Assembly: GCA_034620365.1 (NCBI GenBank)
Contig: JAQGEQ010000161.1
Span: 434,001-498,000 of the forward strand
From: Pegea sp. RAD2-039
Lineage: Eukaryota; Chordata; Thaliacea; Salpida; Salpidae
Direction of reading: 5' to 3'
Length of the DNA: 64,000 nt
Part shown: piece after piece, positions 1-13,648 of the stretch
How the letters are laid out: each line of letters begins with the position of its first letter
Position numbering within the stretch: position 1 is the stretch's first letter
Position numbers and translations under genes: made by a program
Notes under the pieces: generated by a model
Databases searched by the model: none
Seen by the model: only the letters and a program-made list of their open reading frames with translations
What the model was told of the DNA's origin: nothing

Positions 1-65
1 TATATAGTGTTGTGTTCGAGAGCTTTATAATTTGTTATCTGCAGACTTATTCCATTAATAAATCA

Positions 66-2131
<2,066 letters not shown>

Positions 2132-4818
2132 AATCACAGTTTAATAAGTTATTTGAATAACTCTGAAAATGATAAATCAAAGATTACTTTTAGAGTTACA
2201 GCCACCAAGCTAAAAGTACTTTGCTGCTAAGAGCAAAATATAATTTAGGCCGAAAATACATTTTGGGTATTTTCAAAATTGTAATAAGATATAAGTAAAA
2301 AGTTTATTACTAAACCAAACTTTCTAGATTATTTTTTGTCTTTTGAAAAGCTGACTTCGCTAAAATAAACTTTATCTATTATGAATCAAGTTGAGAAAAA
2401 CTTTGCTGGAAATAAAAATGGTGATACAGTTGCAATAACAAGCGAAATATTACTCACAAAGTATTACGTTTGATGACTAAAATTACAATGAATTTATTTT
2501 TAAAGTTCTTATTAGATATTTGAGTGAAATGATGTATTAAAATGTAGCATAATTTAGAAGAATTTTGGTTGAAAGTTTATATTTTAATTCAAACAAATTA
2601 GCTTCAACTAATTGTGTAAGATATTACTTATTAATTTATGATTCAAGTTCAATATATACTCTTATGTATAAATTACAAAGAGTTTTTGTAAAAGTTTTCT
2701 AGATTGTAGTTGAATGTTGTTTATTTTAATATAGGAAGCATACTGATAAATAAATAATATTTTTGACGGTTAATATCTTACTCGTAGGGCTTACTTGAGT
2801 TGTTTTTAGTCGAAATAAAATAAATAAGTAAAAATTAACTTTTACTGCATCCTAATTAATTTTCAAATTAAACGAATTTTTAGATATATATACGATTTGA
2901 GTTTGACAATAATTTATATCTTGAAAATCAACCAAAGGCTTCTTTCAGCTCTTAGCTAGTAAGACTTCTGATACAGTTAGAAGATTAGTCGTAGATAGGG
3001 TGGTTTGAAATACTAAAAAAGTAACTTCCAATTTAACGTACAACTAATCATTTATCAGCAATGATTGAAAACACTTTTTGAGTTTAACTTTTAACCAGTT
3101 CAGCTATCTACCTTAATTAGGTTACATAAACATATTCTACTTTTATTTCAATTAGTGCTAGTTGCCCAGTTATTGTAAAAAGTTACAAGTTGTAATAAAA
3201 GTAGGAGTAGCAAAAATTAACGTTCGCCATTTTAGAGTTCTTCATTAACCTTGAAGCAAAAGTCTAATTTTTTTAAAGCCGCTGAGACTGTATATTCTGC
3301 GGTTATATTTATATATTAAAATATCTAACTTAATGTTTGCTTCGATGTAACTGCTACAAATCACTAGGCCGTGTAATCAAACAGCAGATCTAATATCAAT
3401 ATTATAACAATCAATTCTTGAAAATTCTTTATTGTAAACAATCAACGGGAAAGTCAAAGAAACATTTAAGAAGTTTATTAAAATATGTGAAACTACTACC
3501 GTGAAGACATCAGCAGATTGTTAAGCTATGTAACAACTTCTGATGATCTGCTTAGAGTCCAAAAAAGTTGTACTTCAACTATTTCCGACAATACAGAAAT
3601 GGTCTTCCCTAAACTGAAAAATCCAAATAGTGGATCCTTATTAATCATTCGAAGAGCTAATTTTTGGTTACAGTAAAGTATTTATTTCAGGTCTTTTAGA
3701 TGCTCTATTTGATACATATTCAAAATACTATTGAGTTTTTGTTGGCCTAGTGATACTATTTGTTTATCTATGTAGTGGTTACAATACCCGCCTACCAAGC
3801 TGAAGGTTTCGGACTCGAGCCCAGGTGGACATATACTTGGGACAAGAAAAAACCCGAGTAGAAGGGCCTTGTTAGTCTAGTTAATGACAACACTTCTAGG
3901 AGACGCAAAACTCCGAATTTAAAGCCTCGTAGGCAGTTTGTCGCCGTAGTTAGTGTCGTTCTGGAAGCTTTTGCGACGCCAGCTGGGCGCAGCTACATCA
4001 GTCCGTCTATTCCTTTTGCATAGCCTTGTTAGCGTGGAGATTGGAGTCCTATTGCATGTTTAGCAACTGGATCTCCATAATTTCTGCCCTGGTAAGCATG
4101 CACGGCCGTTTTCGGCTGAAGGAGGACAAAAAAAGTGATACTGTAGTTATGAACGCGCAAAATTAATAGAGCATCTTTAGTAACAAACTAATTCTATTCG
4201 AATTAGCTTCATTCTTCCTGAATGGTGGGGTTATTTCTTTACATTTCCTTTTTTATAACCAACAGCTCTTATGCTAAGTTTTCAAAGCTTTCTTCAAAAT
4301 GGGTTTGATGGCGAAAAACAAATTTCTTGTAAGCTCAAAGTAATTAGGTTGAGAGAAAGTTATCAAGATCATGAAGAGTGTTGAATGCTTCAAGAGAAAC
4401 AATCAAATCTAAGTGATTTTATATATATAAATCTTGAGAATTGCAACTTACAGACTTTGGTGAAATTATATATCCGAGGATAAGTTGATGAATCTCTTCT
4501 GATTTTATTGAAAATATTTTTAAAACTTAAGACATACAAAATAATAGTCAGTTGTTTATTAAAAAAAGTGCAAACCCAAATTCAAGTCAAATAACCCTTT
4601 TTACTTCATGCTACTTCTGATTTTTTTTCGAAATTCTTGCCTGAGACATACTTTTAAAAGTCATTATTTCAAGCACTTCAAATCAATTTACTTTAAAGAA
4701 ACAAAAATTATAATAATAGCTGTTGTAAAGCAAAGACTCATTTCATTTTCTGTGTAAATTTTTGGAGGATTTTATCAAACAATTAAAAAGAATAAATGGG
4801 TTAAAACAACTAAAAAAA
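2132..4818. other. Gene-poor stretch with one SINE
   Basis: I see no supported coding exon here. The DNA is AT-rich with many stop codons in all frames. The one clear object is the tRNA-headed SINE at 3771-4134, which is visibly richer in GC than its surroundings. Upstream regulatory DNA of the UBE2D-type gene should lie at the left end, but I recognise no motif. Confidence 0.6.
3771..4134 (+). mobile_element. tRNA-derived SINE
   Basis: The 5' end looks like a decayed tRNA gene: an A-box-like tgtagtggttacaatacccg, then about 40 nt further the B-box-like ggactcgagccc. This is the internal RNA polymerase III promoter layout of tRNA-derived SINEs. A body of about 300 nt with no homology to a tRNA follows, ending in an A-rich run after ggaggac. 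The element is GC-richer than the flanks. I found no second full copy in the window; a possible truncated head lies near 15766-15800. No target-site duplication could be fixed by eye. Confidence 0.6.
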
Positions 4819-6080
4819 TTAACTTTTCATTTCAGAGCTTATTGAGTTTAATCCTTCACTTAGATACTTCAACATTTCTTCTGAAGGTTTATCCTGAAAA
4901 AAACATTTCAGTATTCATCATCATCTATCATTCATTCTAAGATTATATAATCAATTTATTTTACTTATTATTACTATTTATTAAAATTATTCAAAGAAGT
5001 TTATTTCTTAAGTCAATGTCCTAAACATAGATGACGATAAAGATGGAGAAAAAATTAAAGTTAATGTGAAATTTCATTACAAAAAATAAGTTTTTAGTAA
5101 GATTTAGAAAATTGAGTAACACCAATATTATCCAATCTTGTTTTATTAAATTTTTTTAAAGTAATAAAAACTAAAACATACCTTTTCATCTTTGACGCCA
5201 TCTAAAATCAAACTCACCAACTGAAATACAATTTATTTTATAAAACTGTGGATTTTAGATGTCTATGTTAGATTTTAAGTAAAAAATAATATTTCAAAAA
5301 CACTAAAGAAGTTTTCTTTCAAGAACCAGTAGATAGCCCTAGCCTGGCCCCTAAAGATGTTTAGAGCATTAGCTAACAAAAAATCTTTTTAAATTAAAAA
5401 GAAATACTTTTTAAAATTAATATTTAATACTTGCACAAATCTTTTAGTTTTACTATCTTAAAATAACTTTCAACAAACTTTTTTCTAAATACTTTCATTA
5501 AAAAGTTATATAATGTTTACAGAAAGTTTCATTATACCTTTGAAGCAGGCATGTCACTTGCAGAGGTGCAAAAATCTTTCACTTTCATGTTGGCATACTT
5601 TTCAGAAAGATTAAGGGCAATACCAATGCCCTGAGCTCTAATTTTATTTGCAAATGTCTCACACTCACTGACCATATTTGATATAATTTCATCAGCTGTT
5701 AACAAAAATAAATTAATATTAAATGTTAAAATATAAAACCATTTATTTGCTAAATATTAGCATAAAATTAAGATAACTTATATCAAAATCATTATTATTG
5801 AATTTAATTATGAATTATAGATATAAACACAAATATTTAAATGAAATAAAAAAATAATTTTTATTCATAAGTTTAAAACTGTTAATTTAAAATGTGTCCA
5901 ATTCCTTATTTTAATTTGAAAGTAGATCAACTTTTACAAGAAAAGAGCAAATTTACATTCAGTTTCAATCTGTAGCGAAACAGCTTTCATTTCTGTCTTC
6001 TTTGAGGAAACTTTTTTAACTGTCCCTTTTGACTTCAAGCTACTTTCACATTTACTTTGCTTTTTGGAATGTCTAGCCAT
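4819..6080 (-). CDS. Unrecognised small protein, about 125-130 residues, 4 exons
   Basis: Four exons join in matching phases with GT-AG borders: 5957-6080, 5538-5695, 5182-5220 and 4819-4893, ending at TAA 4819-4821. The N-terminal 40 residues are rich in Lys and Ser (MARHSKKQSKCESS) and basic, and could act in nuclear targeting or nucleic-acid binding. The middle looks helical (DEIISNMVSECETFANKI) and the C-terminus is short and acidic to neutral (DKPSEEMLKYLSEG). I do not recognise the family. The coherent splice structure and ordinary composition make it likely to be a real gene. It lies between the UBE2D-type gene and a gene-poor region on the same strand as the former. Confidence 0.6.
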
Positions 6081-9000
6081 TGTCAGTTCTTCACATAAAC
6101 CAACTTTAATGTAAAATTCTGAATTAAATAAAGATTATAGTTCCCTAATAATTAAATTTACAACAACTAAAATTAGCTTAAAAGTAAATCAAGAATAATA
6201 AATTGATGAACACTTTAAGCTAACTTCTGAACATTTATAAAAGATTGAAAAAATCTAACAGCTAATATCAAATAACAACTACTAAAAAAATGATTCAGTA
6301 AATTAATAATTCAAACTTTATCCAACTTTATATATCGTTTAAATCAAACAAAATATTTTACAGATAAGTAAAAAAAGTTTAAAAAATTGTTATTATTTTT
6401 AAAAGTCATAGAAGCATTCACTTTGCAGATAAGTTATCAATTAAATCTATATTTGAATAAAAAATAGTAATCCAAAACAACTACTTATTTATAAACTAAT
6501 ATATATGTCATGCATATACAATACTACGATATTATGAAATAAAAAAAACTTATTATGAAAAGTTTTGGAATATTTTTCCCCAAAATCTAAGCAATAATTT
6601 TGAATTAAAAAAGCCGAATATGGCTTTTTATTTTATAGCTTTCAATTGTAATTTAAAACTTTCTAATTTAACATTTTACATATCAAGCGTACCTTGAGAA
6701 AAGCTAAAAGATTAAAAAGTCAAATTCATTACCTTAAAATGAATTAATTTCAGTTGATATATACCTTTACCAAATTTAAAGTGCTTGTATCTTGAGTTAT
6801 TTGTAATTCAACTACACTTCTTTCTTGATAAAATTTAATTTATAGTTCTAAATAAATTTGGATAGCTATAGTAATAAGCATTTTGATATTTTATCATAAA
6901 TAAATGATCCAAAGCAAAAACTATAAAATACTTATAATCTAATTATAATTCTTATAAGGTCTTGGAAATCAATAAAAACCGAAAAACTAAAGGTAACCAG
7001 ATATTTTCTCGAAATTCGAAGAATGTGGAGAGTAAATAATGAAATGATTCATTTGTTATTGGTACATTAGGAATAACATCAAAGGAATTCGAGAAGCTTA
7101 AGTACCAAGAAAAATTCAAGGAGCTAAAATTCAAAAGATAGCGATCTCGGGAACAGCGCACCTACAATTCAAAGTTTTGATGTTTAACTGAATTTTAAAT
7201 ATTTTATCTTCTTTCTAATAATGTTGCTTACTTCTACTGTTTAATGTTATCTACGACCTTCGCATCCCAACCAAACTCCTACTGCCATGAAATATTTTCC
7301 ATCTTTTACCTTTATTGCTTTTAGTGACTGTTCGTGACCAAAAATAAATCATAAATTTAACCGAAAAAACTGAAACAAAATAATTTGTTTAAATTATTAG
7401 TTTTCTTCCAGGTTTTTCGAGTTTATTAAATTCTAGGATTTAGTTCTAGAGTTTTGTTGATTGTTTTTAAAGTAATTATAAAAGTTTAGAAAAACATTTT
7501 GGGTAGATAATTATAAAAGATAAAATATGCCTAAACTGATTTACTCCTAGAAATATTTCCTAAAAATAAATTGAAAATTATAAAAATTTAAAAATCGCTG
7601 TGTCTAGTTTTCTTTCTCATCTTTCTTCTGTTTACACAATTCGTTTGGAAACTTCCGAAACCTGCTCAGCGTATTCCTAAATTAAAATCCTAAAAATTTT
7701 GTTTAGATTTAGTTGAATAAATTTAATGTTTCATTTACTTACCTTACGATAAAGTATCTTTGAAGTCAAAATTATAAAGATAAGCACTTTCAAAAAATTT
7801 GAAAAGAAGCAAGATTATTTTTAAATTTCTAAATTCAGCTAAGATAGGTTCATCGACAACGAGTTGCTAATTTGAAACAGTATATAGTAAAGTTTGTTGG
7901 TATAAAATTGATAGAAGGTATGATTAAAAACCAATTAAATTAAAACTATTTTTAACTAACTTTTTAAAAATTCAAAAAAATGTTGTTCACAAGCCTTGTC
8001 AACTTTTACTATTTCATTAAATCTTTGAAGAATAACTTTGATACTAAATATCGTTTGCTTATCAAGTTTTCCATTTATTTATTCCATTTGAAAGACTGAC
8101 AAGTACTGATTGTATTGAAACAATTAAATATTTCAAAAGTTGTTAAGTGTTCTGTTTACACATGCTATCTAAAACTTTCACTCGACAATTTTTGTATTGT
8201 TTTGTGAATGATGAGAAGTTTTATCAAAGTTATTATCAGTTACTTGGGTTAGTTGTTTCATCTGATTTTTGAGTATTTTTTAATTTGGAGATTTATTCAA
8301 TTTTTGGACAGTTTAATATTTCGAAATTCATTAATTTAAAAAAATGTTTTATTAAAAAGTTCTTAACTTAAATTTTTTTTATGAACATTTTTTGCAATAT
8401 TTTTTTATAATTTTATTATACATTTTACCAATTGTCACTAAAAAACTTGTTTTGAAATTGTTTACAAAGCAATGATGTAAGAATTAAAATTCTGAGTTTG
8501 TACTTTGATAAAGATAACTTCCATAAAAGTAACCTCTTCTATATAATAGAGAATAATAGAGAAAACCTTTTACAATTGTCTTAAACACTCGATAAATTAA
8601 TTTATTTTCAAAAATTAATTTGTATTCCAATTGATGGTAGTTTACTGTTTTTCAAAAGCTGTGATATCATTTTTGACAAACTTGCTAATTAACTTTACAG
8701 TAAACATAAAACTTAAATCAAAGAGAATTTTAATATTTTAAATAACGTTTAAAGCTTATATTATATCTCATTTCATTATTTGGTAAAACTTATTATGTGT
8801 AAAATGACTAATATTTAAAATTATTTAATATTTCTTTGTCAATTACAATACTTCTGTATACATACACATGGTAAAGCTCTAAAATAAAGTTTACTACCTT
8901 TACTAGATATGACCTAAACATTTTTTCTGTCAACAAAATATTTAGAAAAATGCATTAGCAGTTTTTCAATTTGTGATAAACTTAATAAATTATATAAAAT

Positions 9001-9118
9001 GTTACTTTTGTAATTACATTAAAAAAAGATTAAAAAACTTAACTGAAATCATCACAGGCTGCAATCTAATCAACAAATTTCTACTTTTGTAATCAAAACT
9101 TTATAATTGTTTTTAAAT
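6081..9118. other. Gene-poor stretch with one weak exon pair
   Basis: Mostly AT-rich sequence with no supported gene. The only candidate is a pair of minus-strand exons at 7748-7866 and 7604-7676. They join in phase (donor gtaagg, acceptor tttaatttag) and would encode a C-terminus ending in LCKQKKDEKEN and a stop. No start or upstream exon was found and I do not recognise the product, so the pair is listed here rather than as a gene. Confidence 0.3.
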
Positions 9119-11587
9119 ATGAGCAAAATCAGAACTTCAAGTGATTCTGATGAATTAAAACAAAATGATATTTATAACTTCAAAGTGAAATCAGAAGAGC
9201 CTGCAGAAGAAAATAATAAGAGAGATTTACCAGAGACTGTAGGAGCAATCGTACTTGCCGCAATAATTATGTTTGTGTTCTTTTTTATCTTGTGGAAGGT
9301 AAACAAATTATCAGAATGACTTTTAGCTGAGATTTTTTTAAAACTTTTGTTGAAGGTTTTTCAGCGCAAAACGCAGTCTCTTCGTAATCATATTCAAAAA
9401 GCCGCGTTGTCTTCTGATGAAGAAGCTAATGATTTCAACTATAATGAAAATGAATCAAACGTAAAAACATACAATGCCCAGGTACTAACTCTTCCTCACA
9501 CAATACCTGAACAAGCAAACGTCAAAAGTCGACACCATCAAATATCAGATAGATCTTTAAAGAATTCATTGAATAAAGTCAAAGAAGACGAAAAAAGAAG
9601 CAATAAAAATATGAACAGGTTCTTATGAAGACTGTTTATCCAAACAAATATCTCTTCGCTAAAATTCAGAGGACTTGATTAAACTTTTTAGAAGAGACCG
9701 GAGCTTTTACCTTCGTCATCCAAACAAAGATTTTGATAACATCTTATCGAGTAAGGAATCGGTTGACTTGATTATGTCACTGAAGTCAGAACGAATAAAT
9801 ATACAGAAGAAAACGCAGGAAACTACAAAAGCATGTTTAAAAGCATTTAAGGTGATATTTTAGTTGAGAAATGTCTTATTTAGATTTATTTGATGATACA
9901 GAATCTCAATTTGTTTATAAACTTAAATTGTACCGAAGCTTCAGACATTTTTTTATCAATCAAAACTTGGTTTGGTTGAAAATAGATATGCTACATTGAC
10001 CGAATGCTTTTCTAATTTTTAGGTGTTTCAAACCTTTTGTAAAAGTTTTTCAAATAAAATACAAACTATTAAATGGATTAAAAATCATAACTTCGAAGTC
10101 ACGTTGACTAAATATATCTGTCGATTGTCTTCATTAAACTTTTCAATTTTTTTTCACTAATGTCTTTGTTGTCTTCCGATACATTTTTTATCTAACTTGA
10201 AGGTCCTTGAAGATCAGTATTAACAATTATGTGTAGTATTTCAAAAAAGACTGTTGTTGATTCTGTAAAGATACCAATTCTGATTTGAAATCTTTTCAGT
10301 TATTAAGAGATTGTTCAAAACTCTTCTTGAATATCCGGCAAGCCGCCAAGACTCCTACAGTTCGTTCTATTGATCCAGTTACTCGTCAAAACCTTGCGGA
10401 AATACGTCAAAGATGTCGACAACAGAGATTAAATGGTCACCGTCATATTTGGCGTCAGTATGAGAAGAATGAACAACGCTTGAAAAAAGAAGCTTACCTA
10501 ACAATGCATGTAAGTGTTTTTTATGATTTTTCATTAAACTTGGAGTTTTTAGGGTATATTATATTAAATCAAATATATATTGTTCATTATATTTAGTTTT
10601 ATTTCTTTAGGAATTTGTTCTCAAAGATTGAAAGATTAGACAAATAAAACGAATAATATTCTTAAAAGAAGCACTTTGTGCTCTTAAAAATTTCCATTAA
10701 ATTCTGTTAATAAAAGTTTTTAATTTTACTTTATAAAGCATCATCCACAACTAAAACCTAGTTGACTTATTTCTCATGTTTCCAATAAACATTTCCAAAA
10801 TTTTGTAAATTTTTCCAGTCATGGCTAAACAAGTTTCAGCTACGACCCGAGCTACGACAAGCTGTTGAAGAAACTTGTTTGCTGCAGTCTGCTCATCGTC
10901 ACGAAGAAGTTTGTTACTATAGGCAACAAGCAACCATCAGACGAACCATTAGTGAACTTGAGTACAAACCATTCTTACTATTTACATAAATAATATTTTC
11001 AAGTAGCATCATTTAAAAAAAAAGTATTTTCTATCTAAGTTCAAAAGATTCATTGTTACTACAGCAACGCCAAAAATAAGGTTCAAAGCATCAAGAGGCT
11101 GGTCTGTGAGGCAATTTCTCAATTTCAAATTCAATCTGATGAAGAGCCGATCCTAGAATTCGATGATCTCTATAGCAACGCGTTTAAAGAGTTCGCGACG
11201 CCAAAGCATCAAATGCCAATAAAAAATGAACCAAATATTACAACTGTAAATAATTGTAAAAAATGTCGCAACCAAATCTGCTCTTGTAGTCCAAAAAGAC
11301 CCAGAAATGATCCTAGAAGTCTAGAAGGTGCCCATTCAGTAGCTTTACGTCTTGCAACAACCAAAGATAGTCCGTCTGTGGCAGTGGACCATCCTGAGTT
11401 AACCGAACACGAGGTTCATAAGGTTCTGAAGCAGATTACGTGTGTCAAATCTGTGGCGAGTATGACAAAATGTGGAGATGACGAATGGGAAGTTGTGGTG
11501 ATTTCAACGCGGCCAAGAATTGGGGTCATTAGGTTTGGATGTAGAGGACGTAGCTACTCGATTGAGCTTCTCAATGATGCAACCTGA
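9119..11587 (+). CDS. Unrecognised single-pass membrane protein, about 450 residues
   Basis: Proposed exons are 9119-9298, 9365-9481, 9672-9851, 10300-10509, 10819-10961 and 11065-11587; all phases agree. Exon 2 could instead run to the stop at 9626-9628. The start at 9119 gives a short Ser/Asp/Glu-rich N-terminus, then one strongly hydrophobic segment at about residues 40-60 (VGAIVLAAIIMFVFFFILW), then a basic stretch, so a type III or tail-in topology with a long intracellular C-terminus is plausible. The C-terminal part holds Arg/Gln-rich probable helices, a cysteine cluster (CKKCRNQICSCS) and a compact final domain containing ELTEHEVHKVLKQI. I do not recognise the family. The exons from 10300 on are well supported; the 9482-9671 intron is the weakest link. 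Confidence 0.55.
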
Positions 11588-13648
11588 TCAATTTAGCGAA
11601 TATGTTTTGTTGGTTTTTATTTTTTGTACAATCTAGAAATATATTTTGAAAATTCTCAGATAAATTTGTGAATGAGACATTTCATTCTTCAAGTAGCTAT
11701 TTGTACCTCACTGTTGATTAAAATTCAGTAAAAGTGTTTGCAGTGTTGAATACTATATAATTGTGTTTAGATATCAGTAAATGTTCCCAAGTTTTATTTC
11801 TTAGTTAAATCAATTTTAAGTATATCTCTATTATTTTATGACAAGTTAATGAACACAATAAAACTTACATAAATCAGTTGTACAATCAACAGCAACATCG
11901 TTTTGAAAGTGACTCATTTTATAAATCGATGATTGCTTCTCAAAGTCATCTTTAAGTTCTTTCTCTCTACCTTCTGCCTATGTTGGTTCAGAGCTTCCAG
12001 AGTATATAAAATGACAAAGAGGTTTTTTATTGTATATCTACAATGATTATTAGCTGTTGTTATTCTATCAGTTTGTTTTTGTAACTAATTATTGTCTGTA
12101 ACTTTATGTTTGGACAGAATACATTGCTTTAAAAAAATTTGTATTGCTGAATAATATAAAAATAATTTTTAGTGATAAATGAAGACTTTCAGGTCTAAAA
12201 TTTGATGAAGTTTTTCAATCAGAAAAATTGTGTAAAATTTCAAAACTAGAAAACTGAAAAATCATTTTTCATAAAATTAATTTTCACAAGAAAAGCTTTA
12301 TGAGAAATATTTTTGAAACTGTTGTTATAGATAATTTATTTATTTCAATAAATGCGAAGAAGAGTGCCTGAAGAAAGCACTTCCCACTAACACACATTCT
12401 CATAAATAATATCTATTATATTTACCAAGTTAGAAACACAGAAAGCAAAAGATGTAACACATGGCATTTCATTGGTCTTCAAAACATATAACAGTGAACA
12501 ATTACATGGAATGTTAATATTATTATAAAAAAGAAAAAAAAAACACAGTTTAGAAATTGATAATATTAAAACGGTTCAACTTCTGCTTGAACAATGTGAG
12601 TACTTCGACATGGCAATGTCTGATGGCAGCTGGTTCCATGAACTAATTGTGTGGTATGAGAAACAATTTGCTCTGACCAATGTACTAGGTGATATAGGCT
12701 TATTAAGGTGTAATGTGTGTCGTTTGAGCTGATATAACTTGAGGGAAGGAATAATGGAAAATAAATCATCAAATTGAAGATCAATTACATTGTGGATAAT
12801 TTTAAAAATAAGAATTAAATCGTATTTAATTCGTCAAATTTCCAGGGTATCTAAATTTAAGAAGCTTTATAACTATCGTATTTAATACTAAGTTTTCTAC
12901 ATACCAATCTCGTAAATGTTGCCTGAACAGATTCAATTTTTTTGATTTCACCAACTTGATTAATGAAAGTGATCATTCTGTTATAGCTATTTTCAAATAG
13001 TTTGTTTTTTATTATGTGTATTCTATATAATAGAAGCACATGATAAAGCTTTTGGTTTAGATAAGCTAAAAGATTGTTTTTATAAGTCATCAACACAGTA
13101 ATCATTTATCATTTGTTCTGAGATGTGATTATAGCTGAGTAAGTGTGAAAGACATATGAGGTTATTGCCTTTGTTGTTAAAGCCTAAAATAAACACTATA
13201 GACAAGATTTCAGATAAAGATTGACAAGCTTTAAGTTTATCAGACTAATAAACAAAATTTAAAATTTTTATCAATTGGTCTTTAATAAAAACCTTTTTTT
13301 TCTTTAAATCATTTTACTATTCGAAAGTACTAATAGAGAAACTGTTAAATTCTGTTTTATTCATTTTAAGAGTGTTGAGTAAACATTTTTCTTTTTTCAC
13401 TTTCACACGGCTTTGTTCAAACAAAGTAAGGAAGATGACAACAGTGTGAGCTAGAATAAGTTTCACAACAAGTGAAGCAGCTGAGGCAATGGAAGTGGCA
13501 GACAACCACGTGTTTGATTATTAATTGTTAATTTGAATTACTAATCAAAATTGTTCAAAGTTTTTCAGAAAAACTAAATTATTATTTTTATATAAGCTTT
13601 AATTTTCAAATAACTTCTGGAAGGTAGATATTTTCAAGTTCAATAGCG
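11588..13648. other. Intergenic stretch with one LINE remnant
   Basis: No supported coding exon lies between the stop at 11587 and the CNBD2 start at 13649. The reading frames seen on the minus strand near 12566-12784 belong to the LINE remnant described separately; those at 12857-13505 are AT-rich and lack splice or family support. Confidence 0.55.
12343..12785 (-). mobile_element. LINE 3'-end fragment (family A, copy 2)
   Basis: Read on the minus strand it is colinear with the element at 25920-26330. It starts near an ORF end with ctgccatcagacattgcc, continues through ttcaagcagaagttgaaccg and a 3'UTR, and ends with gagaatgtgtgttagtggga and gcatttattgaaataaa. Copy 3 has LPSDIFMSESLALFKQKL at the matching place, a pattern typical of the C-terminal end of Jockey/CR1-type LINE reverse-transcriptase ORFs. 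Copy 2 is frameshifted there. The two copies look roughly 70-75% alike by eye. No function is expected. Confidence 0.7.
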
